64,000 bases of DNA from an uncultured Duganella sp. (GTDB lineage: Bacteria > Pseudomonadota > Gammaproteobacteria > Burkholderiales > Burkholderiaceae). Below are positions 21,635 to 29,645 of the stretch, piece by piece; positions within the stretch are counted from its first letter, which is position 1, and every line of letters starts with the position of its first letter. The position numbers and the translations under genes are program-made. Where the stretch lies: assembly GCA_946482335.1 (NCBI GenBank), contig CAMLRG010000001.1, positions 1-64,000 of the forward strand. The letters are read 5' to 3'. The notes below the pieces were generated by a model, which was not told where the DNA came from, did not search any database, and saw only the letters and a program-made list of their open reading frames with translations.

Positions 21635-21892
21635 ATGGCCAGCATTATCTACCTGATGTGTGCCGCCACCGCCCTTGCGTGTGCCGTGCTGGTGTTACGC
21701 AGCTACCGCAGCACCCGGCATCGGCTGTTATTCTGGTGCGGCTTGTGTTTCACGGGCATGTTCCTGGCCAATGTACTGTTGGTCGTCGACCGCCTGCTGG
21801 TGCCGGCAACCGACCTATCGACCGTACGCCTGGCCGCGGGATTGGTGTCGCTCTTGCCGTTACTGTATGGTTTGGTGTGGGAGGACGAATGA
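21635..21892 (+). CDS. Small membrane protein, DUF5985-like
   Basis: This 85-residue protein has three hydrophobic segments and a basic RSYRSTRHR loop, with FWCGLCFTGMFLANVLLV in the second segment. It resembles the DUF5985 family, whose function is unknown. AGGAG lies nine bases before the ATG, it starts three bases after the winged-helix gene, and its stop overlaps the start of a second family member. Confidence 0.75.
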   Translation: MASIIYLMCAATALACAVLVLRSYRSTRHRLLFWCGLCFTGMFLANVLLVVDRLLVPATDLSTVRLAAGLVSLLPLLYGLVWEDE

Positions 21893-22167
21893 TGTCGATC
21901 AATGCCTGGCTGAGTGGCGCCATCACGATGGCAGCGTTGACGATTGCGCTGTTTTTCCTGCGCTATTGGCGCCATTCCGGCGACCGCCTGTTCCTGTTTT
22001 TTTCCCTGGCCTTCGTGTTGGAGGCGATCCATCGCGTACTGCTCGCCGCGCTCTCCTTCAACCCCGACGGTCCCCAGATTTACGTGATCCGCTTGATCGA
22101 GTATGGCCTGATCCTGTTTGCCATCATTTCGAAAAACCGCAGCACGCCACGGCGTGGTGACGACTGA
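21889..22167 (+). CDS. Second small membrane protein, DUF5985-like
   Basis: This 92-residue protein parallels its upstream neighbour: three hydrophobic segments, a basic RYWRHSGDR loop and FFSLAFVLEAIHRVLLA. The ATG overlaps the previous stop (ATGATG with TGA inside). The two paralogous proteins probably form a hetero-oligomer, which is inferred from coupling and similarity. Confidence 0.75.
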   Translation: MMSINAWLSGAITMAALTIALFFLRYWRHSGDRLFLFFSLAFVLEAIHRVLLAALSFNPDGPQIYVIRLIEYGLILFAIISKNRSTPRRGDD

Positions 22168-22190
22168 CCCTCCAGGGAGCGCCTGGCGGA

Positions 22191-22646
22191 TCACACCATG
22201 ACGCGCTGTTCCTCCTTGCGTTCGCGGCGTATGGCCTGGGCGAACATTGCCATTTCGGCGGCATAGGTATCGAGTAAGTCATCCAGTGACAGCAAGCCCG
22301 CCAGTTCCCCGAATTCGCCGGTCACCGGCAGCCTGCGCACGCCATGCCGGCGCATCATCTGCAGCGCCGAGAAGGCTGGTTGCGCGGCGCTGATGGTATG
22401 TGCCGGCGCCTGCATGACGTCGGCCACGCGCAGCGTCTGCGGATCGAAATCGCGCGCCACGGCGACGATGGCGATATCGCGGTCGGTCAGTATGCCCGCT
22501 ACCTTGGCGGGCGTGCCGCTGGTCACCACCAGGCAGCCGACGTGGTGCTTGCGCATCAGCTCGGCTGCCTCGCGCAGCGAGCGCTCTTCATGGATGGTGA
22601 CGACGTTCCGTTGGCAAAGGCTGGCGACTGATAAGGGTGCATGCAT
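22191..22646 (-). CDS. Tandem CBS-domain protein
   Basis: The 151-residue protein has two CBS motifs, seen in [13 protein letters not shown] / [14 protein letters not shown] and [13 protein letters not shown] / [17 protein letters not shown] pairs bind adenine nucleotides and act as energy sensors. GGAGG lies five bases before the ATG at 22646, so the longer frame to 22733 is rejected. An FNR-like box lies upstream (22711-22724) and the gene is divergent from a copper-type ATPase, which puts it in the low-oxygen stress cluster. Confidence 0.9.
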   Translation of the reverse strand: MHAPLSVASLCQRNVVTIHEERSLREAAELMRKHHVGCLVVTSGTPAKVAGILTDRDIAIVAVARDFDPQTLRVADVMQAPAHTISAAQPAFSALQMMRRHGVRRLPVTGEFGELAGLLSLDDLLDTYAAEMAMFAQAIRRERKEEQRVMV

Positions 22647-22710
22647 GGCGGCCTCCATTGGTGAGGATTCCAGTCTGCCCCGGCGCGGTGCAGGCGATCC
22701 ATGACCTGGA

Positions 22711-22724
22711 TCAAGTGCGCTCCG
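22711..22724 (-). promoter_or_regulatory. FNR/ANR-like box of the CBS-protein gene
   Basis: On the minus strand the sequence is TTGATCCAGGTCAT, a TTGAT-N4-ATCAA-type site with changes in the second half. It is identical to the site before the second USP gene. The probable -10, CAGACT (22672-22677), is centred 43 bases downstream, one helical turn more than at the other promoters of this set. Confidence 0.6.
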
Positions 22725-22735
22725 CGGGCACATTC

Positions 22736-22749
22736 TTGATCTGGATCAT
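22736..22749 (+). promoter_or_regulatory. FNR/ANR-like box of the P1B ATPase gene
   Basis: TTGATCTGGATCAT differs from TTGAT-N4-ATCAA at one base. A possible -10 CAGCAT (22772-22777) is centred 32 bases downstream, the spacing of an activator site at -41.5, and the ATPase ATG lies at 22805. Confidence 0.6.
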
Positions 22750-22804
22750 GGATGGCGCGCCTGCGGCGGCGCAGCATGGGCCCCAATCACCAAAGGAGTG
22801 CGCC

Positions 22805-25147
22805 ATGAGGGAAGGCAGCAGACTGGAAACTGATCCCGTGTGCGGGATGCAGGTCGATGTGAGCAGCGCCAGCCTGACGGCGGAATACCAGGGCAAGCGC
22901 TACTGGTTTTGTTCGGCGCACTGCCAGGAGGCATTCCTGGCGCACCCTGGAAACTATGGCGCCGCCGCCGCCGGCGCTGCCGCCGCACCGCACGCCGCAC
23001 CGCCCGCTGCGGCAGCGGCGGGGCCGGCGCTGGCCAAGGATCCGGTCTGCGGCATGATGGTGCCCAAGGCCACTTCGCTCAGGACCGACAGGGGAGGGCG
23101 CAGCTACTACTTCTGCAGCGAGGGTTGCCTGCGCACCTTCGAATCGCCGGAAACCGAACTGAAGTCGATGAAGCGGCGCGTCACCATCGCCATGACCGGC
23201 GTGCTGGCCCTGGCCGTCCTGCGGGCCGGCGCCTTCCTCGCGCTGGCGGCCGGCGCCACGCTGCTGACCTGGGTACCGATCCCGGCGCTGCCGTGGTTCA
23301 CCTGGGGCATGTGGCTGTTCCTGCTGGTCACGCCGGTACAGTTCATCGGGGGCTGGGGCTTCTATCGCGGCGCCTGGAATGCCATCCGCAGCCGCTCGAT
23401 CAATATGGACTTCCTGATCGCGCTGGGCACCAGCGTGGCCTATTTCTACAGCGTGGCGGTGCTGTTCTTCCCGCAGGTGCTGCCGGTCAGGGTGGAAGAG
23501 CGCGACGTCTACTTCGAAGTGTCGGCGGTGATCATCGCCTTCGTCCTGCTCGGCAAATACATGGAAGAACTGATCAAGACCAAGTCCTCGGCGGCCGTGC
23601 GGCGCCTGCTCGACTTGCGCCCGGCCCAGGCCCATGTGCTGCGCGCGGGCGTGGAGACGGATATCCCGGCCGACAGCGTGATGGTGGGCGAGACCGTGAT
23701 CGTCAAACCGGGCGAGAAAGTGCCCACCGACGGCCTGCTCACCGAAGGCTCTTCGTCGGTCGATGAATCGATGCTGACCGGGGAATCGATGCCGGTCGAG
23801 AAAGGGCCGGGTGCCAGCGTCATTGGCGGCACGCTCAACAAGTCCGGCGTGTTCCGCTTCACGGCCACCAAGGTGGGGGCGGAAACCGCGCTGGCCCAGA
23901 TCATCCGCATGGTGGAAGAGGCGCAAGCCAGCACCGCTGCCATCCAGCGCCTGGCCGACCAGGTGACGCGCTATTTCGTGCCGGCGGTGGTGGCGGTGGC
24001 GTTCATCGCCTTTATCGGCTGGTGGGCCGCGGGCAATTTCCCGCAAGCGCTGCTGGCTGCGATCGCAGTGCTGATCATTTCCTGCCCTTGCGCGCTGGGC
24101 ATTGCGACGCCGGCCGCGCTGATGGTCGGGGTCGGCAAGGGCGCCGAGGGCGGCATCCTGATACGCGGCGGTGAAGTGTTGGAACGGGCGCGCAGCCTGA
24201 CCACGGTGGTGTTCGACAAGACCGGCACGCTGACCCGCGGCGAACCGCGCGTGACCGACGTCGTGGCCCTGGGCGCACTGGGCGAGGACGACGTGTTGCG
24301 CCTGGCCGCGGCGGTGGAGGCCGGGTCCGAGCATCCGCTGGGGCAGGCCGTGCTGCGCGGTGCGCGCGAGCGCGGCCTGGCGCCGGCCGCTGCCACCGGG
24401 GTGCAGGCGGTGCCCGGCAAGGGCATCACCGGCCAGGTGCAGGGCGCCGCTGTCATGCTCGGCAACCGGCGCCTGTTCCAGGACGCCGCCCTCGCCACGG
24501 CGGCGGCCGAAGCGCCGATGACGCAACTGGAAGCGGCCGGCAAGACGGTGATGCTGGTGGGCAGCGCCAACTCGCTGCTGGGACTGGTGGCCGTGGCCGA
24601 CACCCTGAAGCCGGAAGCGCGCGAGGCGGTGGCCGAACTGCAGCGCATGCGCATCGATGTCTTCATGCTGAGCGGCGACAACCAGCGCACCGCCAATGCG
24701 ATTGCCGGCGAACTGGGCATCAGCCGGGTGCTGGCCGAAGTCCTGCCGCAAGACAAGGCCAAGGTGGTGGCCGACCTGCAGCAGCGCGGCGAGGTGGTGG
24801 CCATGGTGGGGGACGGCGTCAACGATGCGCCCGCGCTGGCCACGGCCGATATCGGCATTGCGATCGGTTCCGGCTCCGATGTAGCCAAGGAAACCGGCGG
24901 CATCATCCTGATCCGCAACGACGTGCGCGATGTGGTCGGTGCGATCCGCCTGTCGCGCGCCACCATGCGGAAGATCAAGCAGAACCTGTTCTGGGCTTTC
25001 ATCTATAACGCGGTCGGCATTCCGGTGGCGGCACTGGGCTTGCTGAACCCGATGGTCGCGGGCGCGGCCATGGCGCTCAGTTCGCTGTCCGTGATCGTCA
25101 ATTCCGCCCTGCTCAAGGGCAAAAAGATCGCGTCCCTGCACGCATAG
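22805..25147 (+). CDS. Copper/silver-type P1B ATPase with two N-terminal YHS domains
   Basis: The 780-residue transporter starts with two YHS metal-binding modules (DPVCGMQV near residue 10, DPVCGMMV near 78, each followed by YWFCS or YYFCS) instead of the usual heavy-metal-associated domains. The core has [11 protein letters not shown] (CPC, Cys427-Cys429), the phosphorylation site DKTGTLT (Asp471), SEHPLGQA, and [17 protein letters not shown] and MALSSLSVI in the last helices fit Cu(I) specificity. It should export Cu(I) from the cytoplasm or load periplasmic cuproproteins. GGAG precedes the ATG at 22805; the longer frame overlaps the divergent promoter. Confidence 0.93.
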   Translation: MREGSRLETDPVCGMQVDVSSASLTAEYQGKRYWFCSAHCQEAFLAHPGNYGAAAAGAAAAPHAAPPAAAAAGPALAKDPVCGMMVPKATSLRTDRGGRSYYFCSEGCLRTFESPETELKSMKRRVTIAMTGVLALAVLRAGAFLALAAGATLLTWVPIPALPWFTWGMWLFLLVTPVQFIGGWGFYRGAWNAIRSRSINMDFLIALGTSVAYFYSVAVLFFPQVLPVRVEERDVYFEVSAVIIAFVLLGKYMEELIKTKSSAAVRRLLDLRPAQAHVLRAGVETDIPADSVMVGETVIVKPGEKVPTDGLLTEGSSSVDESMLTGESMPVEKGPGASVIGGTLNKSGVFRFTATKVGAETALAQIIRMVEEAQASTAAIQRLADQVTRYFVPAVVAVAFIAFIGWWAAGNFPQALLAAIAVLIISCPCALGIATPAALMVGVGKGAEGGILIRGGEVLERARSLTTVVFDKTGTLTRGEPRVTDVVALGALGEDDVLRLAAAVEAGSEHPLGQAVLRGARERGLAPAAATGVQAVPGKGITGQVQGAAVMLGNRRLFQDAALATAAAEAPMTQLEAAGKTVMLVGSANSLLGLVAVADTLKPEAREAVAELQRMRIDVFMLSGDNQRTANAIAGELGISRVLAEVLPQDKAKVVADLQQRGEVVAMVGDGVNDAPALATADIGIAIGSGSDVAKETGGIILIRNDVRDVVGAIRLSRATMRKIKQNLFWAFIYNAVGIPVAALGLLNPMVAGAAMALSSLSVIVNSALLKGKKIASLHA

Positions 25148-25156
25148 GAGGAAATC

Positions 25157-25351
25157 ATGGGCAATTCGGTTTACAAGCTGGTGCTGGCGGGCTTCATGGC
25201 GGTGGCGGCGTACTTCCTGTGGATGGAGCACCGCGCCCACCTGTTTGCCTTGCTGCCCTATGCACTGTTCCTGGCCTGTCCGCTGATGCATTTGTTCATG
25301 CACCGTGGACACGGTCACCGGCCGCACGGCGGCCAGCGCGGGGAGGATTGA
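25157..25351 (+). CDS. Small DUF2933-like membrane protein
   Basis: The 64-residue protein has two hydrophobic segments joined by [13 protein letters not shown] and ends in a His-rich tail ([15 protein letters not shown]). It resembles DUF2933 proteins, which often accompany copper transporters and methyltransferase-like membrane proteins. AGGAGG lies six bases before the ATG, nine bases after the ATPase stop. The His/Met content suggests metal binding, but this is not shown. Confidence 0.8.
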   Translation: MGNSVYKLVLAGFMAVAAYFLWMEHRAHLFALLPYALFLACPLMHLFMHRGHGHRPHGGQRGED

Positions 25352-25352
25352 A

Positions 25353-26021
25353 ATGGACCATACTGCACAAACGGGCTACGGCCTGTGGTCGCTGGTGTTC
25401 CTGAATTCGGCGATCTTCATCTTCTTCGCGCTCAGCTTCTACAAGCCGCAAACGCGGCGCGACTGGCGCTCCTTCGGCGCCTTTTCGGGCTTCCTGGTCG
25501 CGCTGTTCGCGGAAATGTATGGCTTCCCGCTGACGATCTACCTGATGCTGCCCTGGCTCAAGCAGTACTTCCCGGGCATCGACTGGCTGTCGCACGATGC
25601 CGGGCACTTGCTGGAAATGCTGGTTGGCTGGAAGGCCAACCCGCACTGGGGCCCATTCCATGTGCTGAGCAATGTGTTCATCTTCGGCGGCTTCCTGCTG
25701 CTGGCGGCGGCCTGGCGCACCCTGTACCAGGCGCAGCGCCAGCGCCGGCTGGCGACCGGCGGCTGGTATGCGCGCCTGCGCCACCCGCAATACGCGGCCT
25801 TCATCCTGATCATGTTCGGCTTCCTGCTGCAGTGGCCTACCTTGCTGACCATGCTGATGTTCCCGGTGCTGTGCGTGATGTACGTCAGGCTGGCACGGCA
25901 GGAGGAAAGGGAAGCGCTGGCCGAATTCGGCGATGCCTGGCGGCGCTACGCCGCGGCCACGCCGGCCTTCTGGCCGCACTGGGGCGGCAACGGCCAGGCC
26001 CGCGTACGCGGTGGCCGTTGA
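25353..26021 (+). CDS. Isoprenylcysteine/phospholipid methyltransferase-like membrane protein
   Basis: The 222-residue protein has about five hydrophobic segments. Its C-terminal part [22 protein letters not shown] followed by [18 protein letters not shown] is the S-adenosylmethionine-site signature of the ICMT/PEMT group. The start at 25353 has GGAGG upstream and lies one base after the DUF2933 stop; the longer frame is rejected. The substrate is unknown. Its operon with the Cu ATPase and DUF2933 gene recurs in other bacteria and suggests a linked envelope function. Confidence 0.8.
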   Translation: MDHTAQTGYGLWSLVFLNSAIFIFFALSFYKPQTRRDWRSFGAFSGFLVALFAEMYGFPLTIYLMLPWLKQYFPGIDWLSHDAGHLLEMLVGWKANPHWGPFHVLSNVFIFGGFLLLAAAWRTLYQAQRQRRLATGGWYARLRHPQYAAFILIMFGFLLQWPTLLTMLMFPVLCVMYVRLARQEEREALAEFGDAWRRYAAATPAFWPHWGGNGQARVRGGR

Positions 26022-26066
26022 GCCCCTGCGGGCGGCGCGGCGCCAAGCGGCCCGCGGTGGCGGGAC

Positions 26067-26080
26067 TTGACCCAGGTCAT
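26067..26080 (+). promoter_or_regulatory. FNR/ANR-like box before the nitroreductase operon
   Basis: TTGACCCAGGTCAT matches the other boxes and is identical to the one before the DUF411 gene. A possible -10, CTATGG (26103-26108), is centred 32 bases downstream, placing the box at about -41.5 from the predicted start and 75 bases before the ATG at 26155. Confidence 0.55.
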
Positions 26081-26154
26081 GGCAGGCAGGGTCCGCGCAA
26101 GGCTATGGTGGAAGCGGACTTTCTTTTAACGATCCAAGGGTGAAGGAGCAAATC

Positions 26155-26439
26155 ATGAACAAGTCGAGCAAGCTGATGTTGGGCACAACGTTGCTGGCCC
26201 TGGCCTTCGGCCTGCCGGCGCGGGGCGAGGAAACGCCGGCGCCGGCCAAGGGCGCGGCGGTGGCCAGCGCCTCCCAGCCAGCGGCAGCGGAGGGCAAGGC
26301 CGCCAAGCCTGCGGTGGCGCCCCATAACCATATGCGCGACGGCAAGGGCCACTGGGTGCCTGAGAAAAAGCCGCGCAAGGCAAAACCGGACGCGGCGGCC
26401 AAGGCGTCCGCCAGTGCCGAGGCTGGCGGCGAACGTTGA
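26155..26439 (+). CDS. Small exported Ala/Lys-rich protein of unknown function
   Basis: The 94-residue product has a signal peptide (MNKSSKLMLGTTLLALAFG to PARGEE). A low-complexity Ala/Pro/Lys-rich body with one conserved-looking patch, PHNHMRDGKGHWVP, follows. GAAGGAG is seven bases before the ATG. It is the first gene after an FNR-like box and precedes nitroreductase, P2-type ATPase and acyl-CoA synthetase genes. I recognise no domain; the His-rich patch could bind a metal. Confidence 0.7.
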   Translation: MNKSSKLMLGTTLLALAFGLPARGEETPAPAKGAAVASASQPAAAEGKAAKPAVAPHNHMRDGKGHWVPEKKPRKAKPDAAAKASASAEAGGER

Positions 26440-26456
26440 GCCCCACGGGAGACCAC

Positions 26457-27089
26457 GTGGGTGCCAACTTTCGCGCCAATAGCGCAATCGACCTGATCCG
26501 GCCGTCCGGCTTGACGCAGGATGCGGCAGTCAGCGACCTCGGCATGGCGATGATCGAGATCCTGGGACGCCGTTGCTCGCGGCGCGATTTCGCCGCGGCG
26601 CCGCTGCCGCTGTACCAGCTGTCGCGCCTGTTATGGGCGGCGGCCGGATACAACTGCGACGGGCAGCGGACCGCGCCCAGCGCCTGCAACGGCCAGGAGA
26701 CCGAAGTCTACGTCGCCCTGGAAGATGGGCTGTACTGTTATGACGCCGACCTGAACCTGTTGCTCAATGTGTGCAGTGAAGACTTGCGGCACCTGACCGG
26801 CAGCCAGGATTTCGTGGCGCAGGCGCCGGTCAACCTGGTGTACGTGGCCGACCTGGCGCGCATGCCGCTGGTGCCGGCCGGCGAACGGCTGCAAATGGCC
26901 GCGCTCGGCGCCGGCTGCATCAGCCAGAACGTGTCGCTGCAGTGTGCCGCCGAAGGCTTGGCGACGGTGGCGCGCGCCTTGATCGACCGCACGCGCCTGG
27001 CCGCCGCGATGGGCTTGCGCGCCAGCCAGCACATCCTCCTGGCGCAGAGCGTCGGCCTGCCGGGCGATGGGGCGGCCGCGGGCGCTTGA
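26457..27089 (+). CDS. Nitroreductase-family (SagB-like) flavoprotein
   Basis: The 210-residue protein has the nitroreductase layout: EILGRRCSRRDF near the N-terminus, LSRLLWAAAGYN, and LGAGCISQNVSLQCAAEGLATV, the FMN-binding segment. It should be an FMN-dependent NAD(P)H oxidoreductase with unknown substrate. I prefer the GTG at 26457, which has GGGAG upstream. A TTG at 26436 overlapping the previous stop would add seven residues. It is in a run with two enzymes of the low-oxygen cluster. Confidence 0.82.
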   Translation: MGANFRANSAIDLIRPSGLTQDAAVSDLGMAMIEILGRRCSRRDFAAAPLPLYQLSRLLWAAAGYNCDGQRTAPSACNGQETEVYVALEDGLYCYDADLNLLLNVCSEDLRHLTGSQDFVAQAPVNLVYVADLARMPLVPAGERLQMAALGAGCISQNVSLQCAAEGLATVARALIDRTRLAAAMGLRASQHILLAQSVGLPGDGAAAGA

Positions 27090-27113
27090 GCCGCGGCGGC
27101 AGGGGAGCGCACC

Positions 27114-29645
27114 ATGACTGAGGGCGGATGGCAGGGATTGTCGAGCGCGCAGGCGCAGCAGCGCCTGGCCGAGGAGGGGCCCAACAGCCTGCCCACGCCG
27201 CCGCGCCGCTTGCCGGCCCTGCTGTGGCAGGCGATGCGCGAACCGATGTTCCTGCTGCTGCTGGCGGCGGGCAGCCTGTATCTGCTGCTGGGCGACTGGC
27301 AGGAAGGCTTGGTGCTGCTCGCCATGGTGGGCTTGATCATCGGCATCACCCTGTTCCAGGAAGGCAAGACCGAACGCGCGCTGCAAGCCTTGCGCGAGCT
27401 GAGCTCGCCGCGCGCCCTGGTGCTGCGCGACGGCCAGGCGCTGCGCATCCCGGGCAGCGAGCTGGTGCGCGGCGACCTGCTGCTGCTGGCCGAAGGCGAC
27501 CGCATCGCGGCCGATGCCGTGCTGCTGCGGGCCAACGGCTTGCGGGTCGACGAATCGCTGCTGACGGGCGAAGCGTGGGCCGTGGCCAAACAGGCGGCGG
27601 CCGGTCCGGCCGCCGCCGCGCCGCCGCCGGGCGGCGACCACACGCCCTACGTCTGGTCCGGCACGCTGGTGCTGGAAGGCGACGGCATCGCCCAGGTCAG
27701 CGCCACCGGCGTGCACAGCGAGCTGGGCAAGATCGGGCGCAGCCTGCAGGGCATCGGCAGCGAATTGTCCCCGCTGCAGCGTTCCTCGAACCGCATGATC
27801 CGCCTGCTGGCCGTGGGCGGCATCGCCGTCAGCGTCCTGGTGGGCGCCTTGTACGGCTGGCGCAGCGGGGAATGGCTGCCCGCCATCCTGGCCGGCATTG
27901 CGCTGTCGATGTCGCTGCTGCCCGAAGAATTCCCGGTGATCCTGACCGTGTTCCCGGCCATCGGCGCCTGGCGCCTGGCGCGCGCCCAGGTGCTGACGCG
28001 GCGCCTGTCCGCCATCGAGGCGCTGGGCTCGATCACCGTCCTGTGCAGCGACAAGACCGGCACCCTGACGCAAAACCGCATGCAGGTCGAGCAGCTGTAC
28101 GTGGATGGCGCGTTCCTGCAGTGGCAGCCGGGCCAGGACCCCTTGCCCGATGCATTCAGCGAACTGGCGCGTTTCGCTTCGCTGGCCAGCAAGCCGCGCG
28201 CCAGCGACCCGATGGAGCAAGCCTTCCATGCCCTGGCCGGGGCGGCGCGGCAGGATGCGCCGCTGCGCGAATATCCGCTGTCGCCGGCCTTGCGTGCCAT
28301 GTCGCAGGTGTGGGACGACGGCGCGGCCGAGCTGGTGACGGTGGCGGCCAAAGGGGCGCCGGAAGCGATCGGCGCCCTGTGCCGGCTCGATGCGGCGCAG
28401 ATGGCGGCACTGCGTGCGGCGGTCGACCGCATGGCGGCGCAGGGCTTGCGGGTGCTGGCGGTGGCGCGCGCCGAACACGCGGCCGGCCAGCTGCCGGCGG
28501 CGCAGGACGGTTTCTGTTTCAGCTGGCTGGGGTTGATGGGCCTGGCCGATCCGCTGCGCCCCGAAGTGCCGGCCGCCATCGAACAGTGTCACGGCGCCGG
28601 CATCCGCGTGATGATGATCACCGGCGACTATCCGCTCACCGCGGCCAGCATTGCGCGCCACGCCGGCTTGCCGGCCGGGGAGGTGCTGAGCGGCGACACG
28701 CTCGACCAGCTCGACGATGCAGCCTTGCGCCGCAAGCTGGCCAGTGCCACCGTCTGTGCCCGCATCAGCCCGTTGCAGAAGCTGCGCATCGTGCAAGCCT
28801 TGCAAGCCAATGGCGAGGTGGTGGCCATGACCGGCGACGGCGTCAACGATGCGCCGGCGCTGAAGGCCGCCCACGTCGGCATCGCCATGGGCCAGCGCGG
28901 CACCGACGTGGCGCGCGAGGCGGCGGCGCTGGTGCTGCTGGACGATAATTTTGCATCCATCGTGCGCGGCATCCGCCTGGGCCGGCGCATCTTCGCCAAT
29001 ATGCGCAGCGCCATGTCCTATGTGCTGGCGATCCACGTGCCGATTGCCGGCATGGCGCTGTTGCCTGCGCTGCTGGGCTGGCCGGTGCTGCTGTTCCCGC
29101 TGCACATGGCCTTCCTGGAATTGATCATCGACCCGGCCTGTTCGCTGGCTTTCGAGAACGAGGCGTCCGACGCGGCCGCCATGCGCCAGCCGCCGCGCCG
29201 TGCCGGCGCGCCGCTGCTGGACCGGGGCGCGGTGCTGCGCGCGCTGCTGCATGGCGGCTGCGCCATGCTGGCGACGGCGCTGGCCTATGCCTGGGCGCAG
29301 CGGGTGCTGGCGCCGGAAGCGGCGCGGGCGGCCGGCTTTGCGGTCCTGGTGCTGGCCAACCTGGCCCTGATCTTCGCCAGCCTGGCGCAGCGCCGCAGCG
29401 TGTTGGCGCAGATCGGCGCGGCCAACCGGCTGCCGCAACTGGTGGCGGCGCTGGCGCTGGCCACGCTGCTGCTGGTGCTGTACCTGCCGCCGGTGGCGCG
29501 CGCCTTCGCCTTCGGCGCACTGGGCGCACGCGAGCTGGCCATGGTGCTGGCTTTTGGGCTGTTGAGCCTGCTCGGCAGTGAAGTTGCCAACCGCGCCGCC
29601 CTGTGGTGGCGGCCGCCAAGAAAGGAAGAGCATGAGCATCCGTAA
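27114..29645 (+). CDS. P2-type cation-transporting ATPase (Ca2+/Mg2+ or Na+/K+ like)
   Basis: The 843-residue pump has the N-terminal cation-ATPase domain (EEGPNSLP), LLTGEAW, PEEFPVILT in the transport helix, phosphorylation site DKTGTLT (Asp313), and [20 protein letters not shown]. The PEEFP motif puts it in the P2 class and not among heavy-metal pumps. The ion cannot be assigned with confidence. GGGGAG precedes the ATG. The stop overlaps the next gene by 14 bases. Such pumps recur in low-oxygen stress clusters with USP and acyl-CoA synthetase genes. Confidence 0.9.
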   Translation: MTEGGWQGLSSAQAQQRLAEEGPNSLPTPPRRLPALLWQAMREPMFLLLLAAGSLYLLLGDWQEGLVLLAMVGLIIGITLFQEGKTERALQALRELSSPRALVLRDGQALRIPGSELVRGDLLLLAEGDRIAADAVLLRANGLRVDESLLTGEAWAVAKQAAAGPAAAAPPPGGDHTPYVWSGTLVLEGDGIAQVSATGVHSELGKIGRSLQGIGSELSPLQRSSNRMIRLLAVGGIAVSVLVGALYGWRSGEWLPAILAGIALSMSLLPEEFPVILTVFPAIGAWRLARAQVLTRRLSAIEALGSITVLCSDKTGTLTQNRMQVEQLYVDGAFLQWQPGQDPLPDAFSELARFASLASKPRASDPMEQAFHALAGAARQDAPLREYPLSPALRAMSQVWDDGAAELVTVAAKGAPEAIGALCRLDAAQMAALRAAVDRMAAQGLRVLAVARAEHAAGQLPAAQDGFCFSWLGLMGLADPLRPEVPAAIEQCHGAGIRVMMITGDYPLTAASIARHAGLPAGEVLSGDTLDQLDDAALRRKLASATVCARISPLQKLRIVQALQANGEVVAMTGDGVNDAPALKAAHVGIAMGQRGTDVAREAAALVLLDDNFASIVRGIRLGRRIFANMRSAMSYVLAIHVPIAGMALLPALLGWPVLLFPLHMAFLELIIDPACSLAFENEASDAAAMRQPPRRAGAPLLDRGAVLRALLHGGCAMLATALAYAWAQRVLAPEAARAAGFAVLVLANLALIFASLAQRRSVLAQIGAANRLPQLVAALALATLLLVLYLPPVARAFAFGALGARELAMVLAFGLLSLLGSEVANRAALWWRPPRKEEHEHP

